A stretch of DNA of 64,000 nucleotides from Actinoplanes nipponensis (GCF_016862275.1 NZ_BOMQ01000063.1:238895-302894), one strand, 5' to 3'; shown: positions 1 to 9,334, numbered from the stretch's first letter. Notes: generated from the sequence alone by a model not told the origin. Numbers and translations are program-made.

Positions 1-602
1 CAGTCCTCCCAGTGGCAGTTGTGGTCGACGATGTGCTGGCGGACCTCCCAGTCGAAGATCTCCGCGCCGCCGCCGGTGAGCGACTCGAGCCCGGCGTCCA
101 TCAGCTCGTCGAGGATCTCGCTGGCCGGCAGGCCGCTGATCTTCTCGAACCACTGCACCTCGGTGGCGGTGAAGCACTTGAGCTTGACGTTGGGCAGCGC
201 CGCCTTCAGCTCGCGCAGCACCTTGGGGTAGTACCGCCAGGGCAGCGTGGGGTGCAGGCCGTTGACGATGTGCAGCTCGGTCAGCTGCTCGTTCTCCATC
301 TCCTTGGCCTTGCGCACGGCCTCGTCGATGCGCATCGTGTACGCGTCCTTCTCACCCGGCTTGCGCTGGAAGGAGCAGTACGCACAGCTGGCCGAGCAGA
401 CGTTGGTGAGGTTGAGGTGCCGGTTGACGTTGAACATCACCCGGTCGCCGTTGAGCTCGGTGCGCTTGTGGTGGGCCAGCCGGCCGAGCCAGGCGAGATC
501 GTCGGACTCGTAGAGCGCGACGCCGTCCTCGCGGGTCAGCCGCTCGCCCGCGTAGACCTTGGCCTCCAGCTCACGCTTCAGTCCGACGTCCATCTGCGCC
601 AT
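1..602 (-). CDS. mqnE: Aminofutalosine synthase MqnE (N-terminal part, cut by window edge)
   Basis: Radical SAM enzyme that joins the chorismate-derived enolpyruvyl benzoate to an adenosyl radical, giving 6-amino-6-deoxyfutalosine in the futalosine route to menaquinone. About 200 N-terminal residues are present; the rest lies left of position 1. The radical-SAM cluster motif CSASCAYC (CX3CX2C) is visible about 70 residues in, followed by ELHIVNGLHP and LKCFTATEVQWF, both typical of MqnE/MqnC-type proteins. The ATG at 602 is preceded by AAAGGGG at suitable spacing; a second in-frame ATG sits at 593. UbiX, UbiD and UbiA-type menaquinone genes further right support the pathway. MqnC is the main alternative, but the N-terminus fits MqnE better. 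Confidence 0.85.
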   Translation of the reverse strand, partial: MAQMDVGLKRELEAKVYAGERLTREDGVALYESDDLAWLGRLAHHKRTELNGDRVMFNVNRHLNLTNVCSASCAYCSFQRKPGEKDAYTMRIDEAVRKAKEMENEQLTELHIVNGLHPTLPWRYYPKVLRELKAALPNVKLKCFTATEVQWFEKISGLPASEILDELMDAGLESLTGGGAEIFDWEVRQHIVDHNCHWED

Positions 603-816
603 GGTGCGCCCCTTTCACCCTCACTCGTGGTCGAGCGTACGTCCTGCCTCCGACAGATCGACGGGCCGGCGGGCACGGGGCGGCGGGGATCACGTCATGA
701 ACCTACGATTCACAGCGTCCTGTCATGTCCAATCAATCGACATCGGTGCACCGGTTGAGGTAGACCATTAATGGGACGGCAAGCGGTCGTGGGCGACGAC
801 CGCGGACGGGGAGCGC

Positions 817-2496
817 ATGTCGATGAACCGGCAGGAACGAAGCGGACGAACGCGACGGACACGCCCGTGGTGGCGCCCGTTGGCGTACTCCGCTGCGTCT
901 GCCACAGCCATCGCCGCTCTCTTCAGCCCCCTGCCGGCCGCCGCCGCACCGCCGGCCGCGCCGCCGGCGCCCGCGGTTCCCGACACCGGCTCCCGCCCGC
1001 TCGCCCAGGGCGCGCTCGTGCTGCCCGGCCAGCCGGCCGGCACGCTGCCGACCACCAGCACCCCGATCACCACCCCCGGCGTGGCCCTGACGCCGGTCAT
1101 GGCGAAGATCGAGAAGGGCCGCACCGAGCTGGCCGGCCTGGGTGAGCGGCTCACCAAGGCCAAGGACGAGGTCGAGCTCAGCACCCAGCAGGTCGCCGTG
1201 GCGGACCAGAAGGTGACCCAGTCCGCCACCGCCGTCGCCCAGGCCAAGGAGGAGATGGCGCGGGCCGCGGCGGTCGCCGTCCGGGACGCCGCCGCCATGC
1301 CGCCCGGCTCGCTCGGCTCCGGCCTGTCGGACCTCGACTCCCTGGCCCGGATCAACCGCGGCGACTCCGCGACCCAGCAGGCCGCCAGCCGCCAGTTCGA
1401 CCTCGCCCAGAACACGTACACGAGCGCCCTCGCCGAGCAGCAGGCCGCCCAGGCCCGGCACACCACTCTCATCGCCGCGCGCGACAAGCTGCAGCAGCAG
1501 GTCGACAAGAAGTCGGCCGCCCAGCAGAAGCTCGAGCAGCAGAACGCCGCCGCGATCGCCGCGTCCGACTCCGCCCAGGCCGCCCAGGACGCCCGGGCCG
1601 GCGCCGACTACCTGGCCGGGGCCAACGCCGGCCGGGGCGCCGACCCCCGCGCCCTCGCGGCGCTGCGGTTCGCACTGGCGCAGCGCGGCGACCCGTACGT
1701 GTGGTCCGAGGAGGGCCCGGACGCCTACGACTGCTCCGGGCTGATGTGGGCGGCGTACCGGTCGCCCGGCGCGGGCGATTTCAAGCTCACCCGGGTGTCG
1801 CGCGACCAGTACTTCCAGACCCGCGAGCGGGTCGTCGACCGCTACTCGCTGCTCCCGGGCGACCTGCTGTTCTTCAGTTCGTCGAGCAGCTGGCAGCAGA
1901 TCCACCACGTCGCGATGTACGCGGGCAACGGCATGATGGTCGAGGCGCCGCGAACGGGCCTCAACGTGCGCCTCGTCCCGGTCCGCTGGACCAGGCTGTT
2001 CGGCGCGACCCGCATCTGGGGCTCGATCGAGGGCACCGTCGAGGGCCCGAACCTGGGCGCGCCCGATCCGGAGAAGCCGAGCGACCACAGCCCGACGAAG
2101 ACCAGCAAGCCGAGCCCGTCGAAGTCCACCAGCAAGCCGCCGACCAGCCCGAGCACGTCGCCGTCGACCAGCAAGCCGACGACCAGCCCGAGCCCCTCGA
2201 CGACGACCAGCAAGCCGGCGACCAGCCCGAGCACGTCGCAGCCGACGACGCCACCCACGACTGCCGCGCCGGCCACCTCGGCGACCTCGGCAAAGCCGTC
2301 GCCGGAGGAATCGGCGGAGAGCTCGCCCACCAAGGCCGAGACCTCCCCCACCAAGGCGGATACCTCCCCCACCAAGGCCGACTCCCCGTCGTCGACCGGC
2401 TCGGCCACGAAGTCCACCGAATCCAGCAGCGCGGCGACGAAGTCGGTGTCGCCCTCGGCCGAGGCGGCGGCCGTCTCGAAGTCGGCGGGGTCCTAG
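817..2496 (+). CDS. Secreted NlpC/P60 peptidoglycan endopeptidase with Ser/Thr/Pro tail
   Basis: Predicted cell-wall hydrolase cutting stem peptides. The 559-residue product has an Arg-rich start and hydrophobic signal segment ending near AAAAP (about residue 43), then a Gln/Ala-rich region (about residues 90-260) likely to form a coiled coil, as in RipA-like proteins. The NlpC/P60 domain follows: catalytic Cys in YDCSGLMWAAY (about residue 306) and His in IHHVAMYAGNG (about 364). The last 150 residues are low-complexity SPTKA/TSKP repeats, probably a wall-spanning tail. GGGGAG precedes the ATG at 817; an alternative ATG is at 823. A glycine-type riboswitch or other leader element was not recognised in the 200 bases upstream. 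Confidence 0.85.
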   Translation: MSMNRQERSGRTRRTRPWWRPLAYSAASATAIAALFSPLPAAAAPPAAPPAPAVPDTGSRPLAQGALVLPGQPAGTLPTTSTPITTPGVALTPVMAKIEKGRTELAGLGERLTKAKDEVELSTQQVAVADQKVTQSATAVAQAKEEMARAAAVAVRDAAAMPPGSLGSGLSDLDSLARINRGDSATQQAASRQFDLAQNTYTSALAEQQAAQARHTTLIAARDKLQQQVDKKSAAQQKLEQQNAAAIAASDSAQAAQDARAGADYLAGANAGRGADPRALAALRFALAQRGDPYVWSEEGPDAYDCSGLMWAAYRSPGAGDFKLTRVSRDQYFQTRERVVDRYSLLPGDLLFFSSSSSWQQIHHVAMYAGNGMMVEAPRTGLNVRLVPVRWTRLFGATRIWGSIEGTVEGPNLGAPDPEKPSDHSPTKTSKPSPSKSTSKPPTSPSTSPSTSKPTTSPSPSTTTSKPATSPSTSQPTTPPTTAAPATSATSAKPSPEESAESSPTKAETSPTKADTSPTKADSPSSTGSATKSTESSSAATKSVSPSAEAAAVSKSAGS

Positions 2497-2659
2497 CGCC
2501 CGCGCCCCTCGCCAGTCATGATCTTCACGCGGAAGCGCACGACGCCGGGTGCGCTCATGAGCGCTGATGTGGCACGGTAGTTACCAAACGCCCGGCAATC
2601 GGTCTGCCCGGCGTCCGGCACATGGCGTCGGCACGCGGTGACGGCGATCGGGAGGACCC

Positions 2660-4921
2660 ATGGACGAGCAGCTGGCGAAACCGGACAGCGACGGCAGCCG
2701 GCCGCCCGCTGCACGGCCGCCCGCGAGCGGCGCCGGGCCGAAGAACGATCAGGGGTACGAGCTGCCCCCACCGCCCGCACCCGGCGCGCTGTGGGCCCCG
2801 TCGCCCGGCGCCGAAGCGAGCAAGCCGGCAGCCCCGGCCGCCGCACCGACCGCCCGCGCGTCAGCCTCCGCGCCCGTCAGCACCGCGCCGAGCAGTGCCG
2901 CCCCGGCCAGCGCCGCCCCGGCCAGCGCCGCCTCGAGCAGCGCCGCGCCGGCCAGCGCCGCCCCGGCCAGCGCCGCCCCGGCCAGCGCCGCCCCGGCCAG
3001 CGCCGCCCCGAGCAGCGCGGCCTCGAGCAGCGCCGCCCTGAGCAGTGGCATGCCCAGTGGGCGGGCCTCGGTCTCCGGCGTCGTGCCCGCGCCCTCGAGC
3101 TCGGCCAGTGGTCTCGGCGGGGCGACCCGCCCGGTGTCGGTGGCCCCGAGCGCCAACGCGGCTCGCGCGAGCGTGCCCGGCTCCATCGACCCGGCCGGCG
3201 CGCGCGCCGCGACCTGGCCGAGCGGCCAGGCCAAGGTCTACGGCCGGGCCGCCACCAAGCCGGACACCGACCACACCGTCGACGGACCGGGCACGCCGGA
3301 GAGGCAGGCCGGGCGCGATGCCGGCCCGGCCGGCCGCATCAGCACGGACAAATCGGGTGCCCCCGCCTCAGCCCCGGCCAGCGCGGCCCCCGCCTCCGCC
3401 CCGGCCAGCGAGGCCCCCGCCTCCGCCCCGGCCAGCGCGGCCCCCGCCTCAGCCCCGGCCAGCGCGGCCCCCGCCTCAGCCCCGGCCAGCGCGGCCCCCG
3501 CCTCCGCCCCGGCCAGCGCGGCCCCGGCCAGCGCGGCCCCGGCCAGCGAGGCCCCGGCCCCGGCGACCGCGACCCCACCCGCCCGGTCGAGCACCTACAC
3601 GGCCGCCAGCGCCAGGACCACCACTCCCGAGGCCGGCCCCGACAAGGCCACCACGGACAAGGCCACCACGGATAAGGCCACCCCGGACAACGCCGGGTCA
3701 GACCGGCCCGCCACGGACAACACCGGCACCGACAAGGCGGCCCCAAACATCGCCGCAATCGACACGGACGGCCAGGGCAAAACCGGCACCGACGCGTCCA
3801 TCACCGACAAATCCGGCGCTCCCGCAACGGGTGCCGACAAGCCCGCCGCCGTGAGCTGGATGAGCCTCCGCGAGCGCCCGCACCAGCCTGCCCCCGCCGG
3901 CGACGCCGACCGTCCCGCGCACCGCGACGAGCCGGCCGGCCGCCCCCAGCGCAGCACCGCCGCGGATCGGGAAGAGCCCGACCCGGCCCTGCCGGAGCCC
4001 TCGACCCCCGAGCCGGTCAAGCCGGCCCCGCCAAAGCCCGAGCCCACCCGCCCGGAGCCGGCGCCCCTGCCCACCCCGAACCCGACCCCGGCACCCGCTC
4101 CAGGCCCCACACCCGCTCCGGGCCCCGCACCCAGCCCGGCGCCGCCGATCCCCGCGCCGCCGGCCCCGGCACCGCCCCGCCCGGGACCCCCGGGACCCGA
4201 CCCCAGCCCCGCCCCGCCGGGCCCCGTGCCCCCCGGCCCCGGGCCCAGCCCGATCCCGCCCGGACCCGGCCCGAGCCCGATCCCGCCCGGCCCGGGCCCC
4301 GACCCCGTACCTCCGGGTCCCGGACCGTCGCCCGTGCCGCCCGGCCCCGGTCCGTCGCCGGTGCCCGGCCCGGCGCCGGCGCCCTTCCCGCCCCCGCCGA
4401 TGATCTCCGGGTCGGGTGGCGCCCCGGCGCCGGGCGCCTACACCCTGCCGCCTGCCGGTCAGTACGGCGCCCCGGCTTCCCGCGGCAGCGGCTCGACTCC
4501 TTACGGGGTAGGCGCGTCGGGCGGCGCCCGGCAGCCGTTCGGCGGACCGGCGGCCCAGGTGAGCACCCCGCCCGCTCGGCCGGCGACCTACGGTTCGGGT
4601 GCCGCCGCGTCGGGATCCGGACAGCCGGCCGGGGTGCCGCAGCGCCTCGAGGGCACCGTCTACGGCGGCCTCGCCGACTACGCGCCGGCCGACATGACCA
4701 TGCCCGTGACCATCAATCCGGTGGAGAACTCCGGTTCGCTCACCGGCCACATCCTGGCCCAGGGCTGGCGCGACGGGCCCGACACCCAGCGCCGCAGCAA
4801 CGTCAAGGTGGTCGTGGCCATGCTGGTCGTGCTGCTCGTCCTGGTCGGCGTGAGCGTGCTTTTCCTCTTCACCGTGGGCGACGCGTTCAGCGACATGGTG
4901 GGCGGCGTCTTCCAGAGTTGA
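2660..4921 (+). CDS. Long Ala/Pro-repeat protein with C-terminal membrane anchor
   Basis: Unrecognised 753-residue protein. The first two thirds are low complexity: ASAAP pentads (about residues 75-125), ASAPASAAP decads (about 235-300), a DKATTDKA stretch, then PGPGPSPIPP-type repeats (about 470-580). The last 100 residues look like ordinary sequence and end in one strong transmembrane helix (VVVAMLVVLLVLVGVSVLFLF) followed by a short tail, so a tail-anchored or type II-like topology is likely. GGGAGGA lies just before the ATG at 2660, and three-base periodicity holds to the stop. It may act as a spacer or envelope-associated protein; no catalytic domain is visible. The repeats make its length prone to change. 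Confidence 0.65.
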   Translation: MDEQLAKPDSDGSRPPAARPPASGAGPKNDQGYELPPPPAPGALWAPSPGAEASKPAAPAAAPTARASASAPVSTAPSSAAPASAAPASAASSSAAPASAAPASAAPASAAPASAAPSSAASSSAALSSGMPSGRASVSGVVPAPSSSASGLGGATRPVSVAPSANAARASVPGSIDPAGARAATWPSGQAKVYGRAATKPDTDHTVDGPGTPERQAGRDAGPAGRISTDKSGAPASAPASAAPASAPASEAPASAPASAAPASAPASAAPASAPASAAPASAPASAAPASAAPASEAPAPATATPPARSSTYTAASARTTTPEAGPDKATTDKATTDKATPDNAGSDRPATDNTGTDKAAPNIAAIDTDGQGKTGTDASITDKSGAPATGADKPAAVSWMSLRERPHQPAPAGDADRPAHRDEPAGRPQRSTAADREEPDPALPEPSTPEPVKPAPPKPEPTRPEPAPLPTPNPTPAPAPGPTPAPGPAPSPAPPIPAPPAPAPPRPGPPGPDPSPAPPGPVPPGPGPSPIPPGPGPSPIPPGPGPDPVPPGPGPSPVPPGPGPSPVPGPAPAPFPPPPMISGSGGAPAPGAYTLPPAGQYGAPASRGSGSTPYGVGASGGARQPFGGPAAQVSTPPARPATYGSGAAASGSGQPAGVPQRLEGTVYGGLADYAPADMTMPVTINPVENSGSLTGHILAQGWRDGPDTQRRSNVKVVVAMLVVLLVLVGVSVLFLFTVGDAFSDMVGGVFQS
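2893..3012 (+). repeat. 15-bp tandem repeat inside the Ala/Pro-rich gene
   Basis: Near-identical copies of GCCCCGGCCAGCGCC follow one another and encode Ala-Pro-Ala-Ser-Ala. The unit is a multiple of three, so copy-number changes keep the frame. A related 30-bp array (ASAPASAAP) lies at about 3360-3550 in the same gene. Confidence 0.8.
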
Positions 4922-4935
4922 TTTGTCGCCGGCGG

Positions 4936-4955
4936 CGCCAGCGCCTAAGCTGGCG
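4936..4955 (+). terminator. Stem-loop after the Ala/Pro-rich gene
   Basis: CGCCAGC and GCTGGCG form a perfect 7-bp stem around the loop GCCTAA, 15 bases after the stop. There is no U-tract, so this may be a weak terminator or a 3' end-stabilising hairpin. Confidence 0.4.
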
Positions 4956-5049
4956 AGGTTGCGCCGCAGGGTGAGTCTGCCCACTACCGGCGCGGAATGC
5001 GGGCAGTGTCCCACACGTTGACCCGTACACTGATGGAAGTAATTAACCT

Positions 5050-5072
5050 GGCGTGCCCTCAACGAGCACGCC
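5050..5072 (+). promoter_or_regulatory. Leader hairpin ahead of the DEAD-box helicase gene
   Basis: GGCGTGC and GCACGCC pair over a 9-base loop, about 90 bases before the chosen helicase start. A promoter-like TTGACC followed 16 bases later by TAATTA lies just upstream (about 5016-5046), so the hairpin would sit at the start of a leader of roughly 100 bases. Long structured leaders are common for cold-induced helicase genes; here this is only suggestive. Confidence 0.3.
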
Positions 5073-5160
5073 ACGGGCGTTCTTGCGGTCATTTCAGCGG
5101 CCGGCTGTTGGTAGCCGCGGCGGGCCATTCGCGAGCATGCGCCCCCGTAGAGAGGTTCTC

Positions 5161-6963
5161 TTGACCACTTTCGCTGATCCCAGCACGTTCCCGTCCGTTG
5201 AAGAAGTTCTCGCCGAGTCCGGCGACACCCTCAGCACCGAAGCCCCCGAGGCCCTCGTCGAGCCGGCCCCGGTTGAGCAGACCCCCACCTTCGCCGAGCT
5301 GGGTGTGCCCGCCGAGCTCGTCCGGGTGCTGAGCCGCGAGGGCATCACCGCCCCGTTCGAGATCCAGGCCGCCACCATGCCCGACGCCCTCGCCGGCCGG
5401 GACGTGCTCGGCCGGGGGCAGACCGGCTCCGGCAAGACGCTGGCGTTCGGCCTGCCGCTGCTGGCCCGCGTGGCCAAGAGCGGCCGGGCCCTGCCGCACC
5501 AGCCCAAGGCCCTGATCCTGGTGCCGACCCGCGAGCTGGCCATGCAGGTGGCCGACGCGCTGACCCCGCTCGGCCGCTCCGTCGGGGTCTTCCTGAAGAC
5601 CGCCGTCGGCGGCGTGCCGTACGACCGGCAGATGGACGCGCTGCGGCGCGGCGTCGAGGTCATCGTCGCCACCCCGGGCCGCCTCGGCGACCTCATCGAG
5701 CGGGGCGCCTGCCGCCTCGACGCCGTCGAGGTCACCGTCCTGGACGAGGCCGACCAGATGGCCGACATGGGCTTCCTGCCCGAGGTCACCGAGCTGCTGA
5801 GCAAGACGCCGGCCGACGCGCAGCGCCTGCTCTTCTCGGCCACGCTCGACGGCGACGTCGACGCGCTGGTCAAGCGGTTCATGAACGACCCGGTGACGCA
5901 CTCCACGAACCCGGCGGAGGCCAGCGTCTCCACGATGGAGCACCACATGCTCCTGATCCCGCCGCACGACAAGTTCCCGATCACCGCGTCGATCGCCAAC
6001 CGGGAGGGCAAGACCATCGTCTTCGCCCGCACCCAGATGGGCGTCGACCGGCTGGTCGACCAGCTCGCGGCGGTCGGCGTGCGCGCCGGCGCGCTGCACG
6101 GCGGCAAGACCCAGCGGGTACGCACCCGCACGCTGGCCGAGTTCAAGGAAGGCCGGACGAACGTGCTGGTCGCCACGGACGTCGCGGCCCGCGGCATCCA
6201 CGTCGACGGCATCTCGCTGGTCATGCACGTCGACCCGCCGAAGGACCCGAAGGACTACCTGCACCGCGCGGGCCGTACGGCGCGCGCCGGTGAGTCCGGC
6301 GCGGTCGTGACGCTGGTGCTGCCCAAGCAGCGCCGCACCACGGCGTCGATGATGCTCAAGGCCGGTGTCTCGCCGTCCGAGCTGCGCGTCCGGCTCGGCG
6401 ACGACCAGCTGGCCGGCGTCACCGGGGCCCGTGAGCCCAGCGGTGTGCCGGTGAAGCTCGAGCCGGAGCCGCGCGAGCGGGGAGACCGTCCGCGTCGTTT
6501 CGGCGACCGTCCGCAGCGCGGTGGCTACGGCGACCGCCCGCGCACCGGCGGCAGCTACGGCGACCGTCCGCGCACCGGCGGCGACCGTTCGTTCGGCGAC
6601 CGGCCCCGGGGCAGCTTCAGCGGCGGCACCGGCGGCGGCGACCGCAGCTACGGCGACCGCCCGCGCGGCGGCTCGTTCGGCGACCGGGACCGTTCGTTCG
6701 GTGACCGGCCCCGGAGCGAGCAGCGCACGTACGCCGACCGTCCGGCCGGCGACCGTTCGTACGCCGACCGTCCGGCCACCGGCGCCGTCGACCGCCCGTC
6801 CGGCGACCGTTCGTTCGCCGAGCGTCAGCGGGGCTTCGGCGACCGCACGGCCCGCAACCTGAGTGAGCGCCCCGGCGGCTTCCGGCGCGAGCCGGCCCGC
6901 AACGACCGGCGCGAGACCGGCAACGGCCGCTTCTCGCCCGGCCGCCCGGCGCACACCCACTGA
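5161..6963 (+). CDS. DEAD-box ATP-dependent RNA helicase
   Basis: RNA helicase remodelling RNA structures, in the cold-shock/ribosome-assembly group. The 600-residue product has the Q motif and Walker A (GQTGSGKT), the DEAD box as LDEADQMADMGF, motif III as FSATLDGD, and motif VI as HRAGRTARAG. The C-terminal 170 residues are Arg/Gly/Asp-rich with many GDRPR and SYGDRP units, an RNA-binding tail common in actinobacterial homologues. I chose the TTG at 5161 (LTTFADPSTFPS) because AGAGAGG stands 5-6 bases upstream and family N-termini match; an in-frame ATG at 5137 is possible. A strong hairpin follows the stop. Confidence 0.88.
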   Translation: MTTFADPSTFPSVEEVLAESGDTLSTEAPEALVEPAPVEQTPTFAELGVPAELVRVLSREGITAPFEIQAATMPDALAGRDVLGRGQTGSGKTLAFGLPLLARVAKSGRALPHQPKALILVPTRELAMQVADALTPLGRSVGVFLKTAVGGVPYDRQMDALRRGVEVIVATPGRLGDLIERGACRLDAVEVTVLDEADQMADMGFLPEVTELLSKTPADAQRLLFSATLDGDVDALVKRFMNDPVTHSTNPAEASVSTMEHHMLLIPPHDKFPITASIANREGKTIVFARTQMGVDRLVDQLAAVGVRAGALHGGKTQRVRTRTLAEFKEGRTNVLVATDVAARGIHVDGISLVMHVDPPKDPKDYLHRAGRTARAGESGAVVTLVLPKQRRTTASMMLKAGVSPSELRVRLGDDQLAGVTGAREPSGVPVKLEPEPRERGDRPRRFGDRPQRGGYGDRPRTGGSYGDRPRTGGDRSFGDRPRGSFSGGTGGGDRSYGDRPRGGSFGDRDRSFGDRPRSEQRTYADRPAGDRSYADRPATGAVDRPSGDRSFAERQRGFGDRTARNLSERPGGFRREPARNDRRETGNGRFSPGRPAHTH

Positions 6964-6978
6964 TCCACCGCACGTCCC

Positions 6979-7009
6979 GAAGGCCCCGGCGCTCAGCGTC
7001 GGGGCCTTC
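6979..7009 (+). terminator. Terminator-like hairpin after the DEAD-box helicase gene
   Basis: GAAGGCCCCG and CGGGGCCTTC form a perfect 10-bp stem starting 15 bases after the helicase stop. There is no run of T afterwards, as is common for actinobacterial terminators. Confidence 0.65.
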
Positions 7010-7068
7010 GCCGTGCGGGCGCCGGAGTGGTTTGTGCGCCGGGCCGCCGGAGCGGGTAGTTTCCCGGC

Positions 7069-7692
7069 ATGGCCGTTCTGCCGGGTTCACTGTTCTGGGA
7101 TCGTCGCGACACCTCCGGCGCCGAGCATGCGCTGGTGGACACGCAGGCCGGGCTGCACGCGCGGGGCACCGCGCTGGCCGTCGACCCGATTCCCTACAAC
7201 GCCCGCTACGAGCTGCGGACCGACCCGGACTGGGTCACCACCGCGCTCGAGGTGAGCACCGAGGGCGCGGGCTGGAGCCGTACCCTGCGCCTGGAGTCGG
7301 AGGACGGCCGCTGGCGGACGTCGACCGCCGAGCGCGGTGATCTCGACGCGGCGCTGACCGCGGCCGGGCACGCCGGGGCCGGGCTGCCCGGCACCGAGGA
7401 TCCGGACCTGCTGTTCGGGGCGTTCGATGTCGACCTGACCGGTTCGCCGCTGACCAACACGCTGCCGATCCGCCGGCTGGGGCTGCTCAAGTCGGAGCCG
7501 GGGGTGGCGCACCGGGTCAGCGTCGCCTGGGTGCTGCTGCCCAGCCTGGAGATCGTGCAGGTGGATCAGATCTACACCGCGCTGGGTGACGGGCGGGTGC
7601 GCTTCGCCAACGAGACGTTCAGCGCGGACCTGGTCGTGGACGACGAGGGCTTCGTGGTCGAATATCCGGGCCTGGCCCGGCGGGCCCGCTAG
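7069..7692 (+). CDS. Putative glycolipid-binding domain protein
   Basis: Cytoplasmic protein of 207 residues with no signal peptide. The layout matches the putative glycolipid-binding family (formerly DUF1089, PF06475): opening LFWDRRDTSGAEHALV, central DVDLTGSPLTNTLPIRRL, then VAWVLLPSLEIVQVDQIYT and a closing VDDEGFVVEYPGLARR. The biochemical role of this family is little established; the binding function comes from structural resemblance. The gene stands alone after a terminator and converges on the metalloprotease gene, sharing 4 bases at the stops. The ATG at 7069 is the start consistent with the family N-terminus. Confidence 0.75.
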   Translation: MAVLPGSLFWDRRDTSGAEHALVDTQAGLHARGTALAVDPIPYNARYELRTDPDWVTTALEVSTEGAGWSRTLRLESEDGRWRTSTAERGDLDAALTAAGHAGAGLPGTEDPDLLFGAFDVDLTGSPLTNTLPIRRLGLLKSEPGVAHRVSVAWVLLPSLEIVQVDQIYTALGDGRVRFANETFSADLVVDDEGFVVEYPGLARRAR

Positions 7693-9260
7693 ACCTTGTC
7701 GCGGATCCAGGCCATGCAGGTCTTGTCGATCGTCGCGAACGGCACACCGAACGCCTCCTGCGACGCCGGGTCGAGGTCGCGGCTCTCCCGCAGGTAGAGC
7801 CGGACGAACGTGAACAGCGCGCCCTGGCCGTACTTGCGGGCCAGGCAGTCGGCGGTGAAGTGGCCGAGCCCGTAGAAGGCGTCGCTGGCGTCGGGGCCGG
7901 CCTTGTCGCCCGGGGCCCGCGGGGCGATCGTGGTCGGGCGCTTGCCGCTGTCGAGCCAGGAACGGACGGCCGAGCGGCGCCAGCTCTCCGTGGCGGATCT
8001 CGGGTACCAGCCGATGTACTCGGCGATGCCTTCCTCGAGCCACATGTCGCCGGTGCCGGTGCTCGTGCGGTGGGCGCCGCCGAGGGTCACGACGTGGCCC
8101 AGCTCGTGCTGCATGGTGGTGGCCAGCACCTCGCTGTCGGAGCGGACGGCGGAGATGTTGAGCACGACGTCGCTGCCGGAGTCGCTCAGCGGGATCGCGT
8201 ACCCGATCACCCACTTGTCGGTGATGCCGCCGTACCAGGTCTTCCACTGCTCGGGTCCGGCGACGTAGACGCGGTACCGGCGCTGCGGGTTGCCGACCAT
8301 GACCGCGAAGCGGTCGTTGACGCGCGCGGCCTTCTCGGCCGCGGCCAGCACCTGCTTGAGGTACTTCCGCTCGCCGCGGCCGGCGGCGACGGTGACCCGC
8401 TGGCCGCTCCGGAAGACCAGGTCGCCGGACTCCCAGGGGGTGGGTTGCTGCTGGTCGCGGCTCTTCTTGGTGGTGAGATCCCAGATCAGGTACGCCGTGC
8501 CGACCTTCTTGAAGGTCAGCTTCTGGGTGATCGTCGGCGGCCCGTCGGACTCGTTGCCCTTGGCCCGCGGGCACTTGTCGGTGCTGAAGCAGTACGCGAC
8601 CTCGGCGAACACGCTCAGCATGCCGCGCTTGGCGTCCAGCCGGGGGGAGGAGGTGCGGTAGTCGAAGTGGCTGACGCCCAGGCCGCGCAGCGAGCGGAAC
8701 ATCGAGCGGTACTGCCCGCGGAGCTTCCCGCGGGCCGGGTCGACCGCGGCCAGCCAGGCCCGCTCGTCGTTGCCGAGCAGGGCCGCCGCCTGCGCCTTCA
8801 ACGCCGCGTTGGCGGCCTCGGCCGGGGTCGGCGGGGTCGCGGCGGCAGTGGGCGCCGGGCCGGCCGCTGCGGCCCGCTCGTCGAGTGACAGCGGGGAGCG
8901 GTTGACGTACACGATGCCGGCGCCGGCGGCGAGGGCGGCGGCCAGGCTCAGGGCGGCGCCGATCAGCAGGACCCGGCCGCGCCGCCGGGGCGCGGGCAGC
9001 GGCAGCGGCACGGCGCCGGGCACCAGCACGAGCGGCGGGAGATCACCGGTCTCGACCGGCGCCGGGCCGAGTGGATGCGTCGATGGGAAGTATTCGCTCG
9101 GCGGCGGCGTGCGCTGGCCGGGGATGGACGGGCCCGGCGGCGGGCCCCACGCGCCGGGCAGCGGCGATCCGGGCGGTGAGCCCCACGGGCCGGGCAGCGG
9201 CTGGGCGGGCGGCGCGACCGGAAATGCTGGTGCGGCGGGGACTTCCTCAGCGTCGTGCAC
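7689..9260 (-). CDS. Membrane-anchored HExxH metallopeptidase-like protein
   Basis: Protein of 523 residues. A Pro/Gly-rich cytoplasmic N-terminus (about 1-90) is followed by a single membrane helix (VLLIGAALSLAAALAAGAGIV), leaving about 400 residues outside. The zinc-binding motif HELGH is near residue 385, and a downstream EEGIAEYIGW (about 410) supplies the likely third ligand, as in gluzincin or MA-clan peptidases. The segment between helix and catalytic part (about 150-340) contains a two-domain region with a Cys pair (YCFSTDKCP). The substrate is unknown. It is not obviously part of an operon, being separated from the PLP-enzyme gene by 74 bases. Confidence 0.7.
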   Translation of the reverse strand: MHDAEEVPAAPAFPVAPPAQPLPGPWGSPPGSPLPGAWGPPPGPSIPGQRTPPPSEYFPSTHPLGPAPVETGDLPPLVLVPGAVPLPLPAPRRRGRVLLIGAALSLAAALAAGAGIVYVNRSPLSLDERAAAAGPAPTAAATPPTPAEAANAALKAQAAALLGNDERAWLAAVDPARGKLRGQYRSMFRSLRGLGVSHFDYRTSSPRLDAKRGMLSVFAEVAYCFSTDKCPRAKGNESDGPPTITQKLTFKKVGTAYLIWDLTTKKSRDQQQPTPWESGDLVFRSGQRVTVAAGRGERKYLKQVLAAAEKAARVNDRFAVMVGNPQRRYRVYVAGPEQWKTWYGGITDKWVIGYAIPLSDSGSDVVLNISAVRSDSEVLATTMQHELGHVVTLGGAHRTSTGTGDMWLEEGIAEYIGWYPRSATESWRRSAVRSWLDSGKRPTTIAPRAPGDKAGPDASDAFYGLGHFTADCLARKYGQGALFTFVRLYLRESRDLDPASQEAFGVPFATIDKTCMAWIRDKV

Positions 9261-9334
9261 TGCGCTCCTCGAACCCGAAACCCGTCACAGGACTCAGATC
9301 CTCCCAGGTACGCCGCCGCGCCGCTGCCCCCAAT

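Noticed and set aside
603..816. Possible cyclic di-AMP riboswitch ahead of the NlpC/P60 gene
   Set aside because: Such riboswitches often precede wall-hydrolase genes in actinobacteria, but the conserved core words were not found here.
733..2088. Minus-strand frame opposite the NlpC/P60 gene
   Set aside because: Arg/Gly/Ala-rich mirror of a real gene with signal peptide and catalytic motifs on the plus strand.
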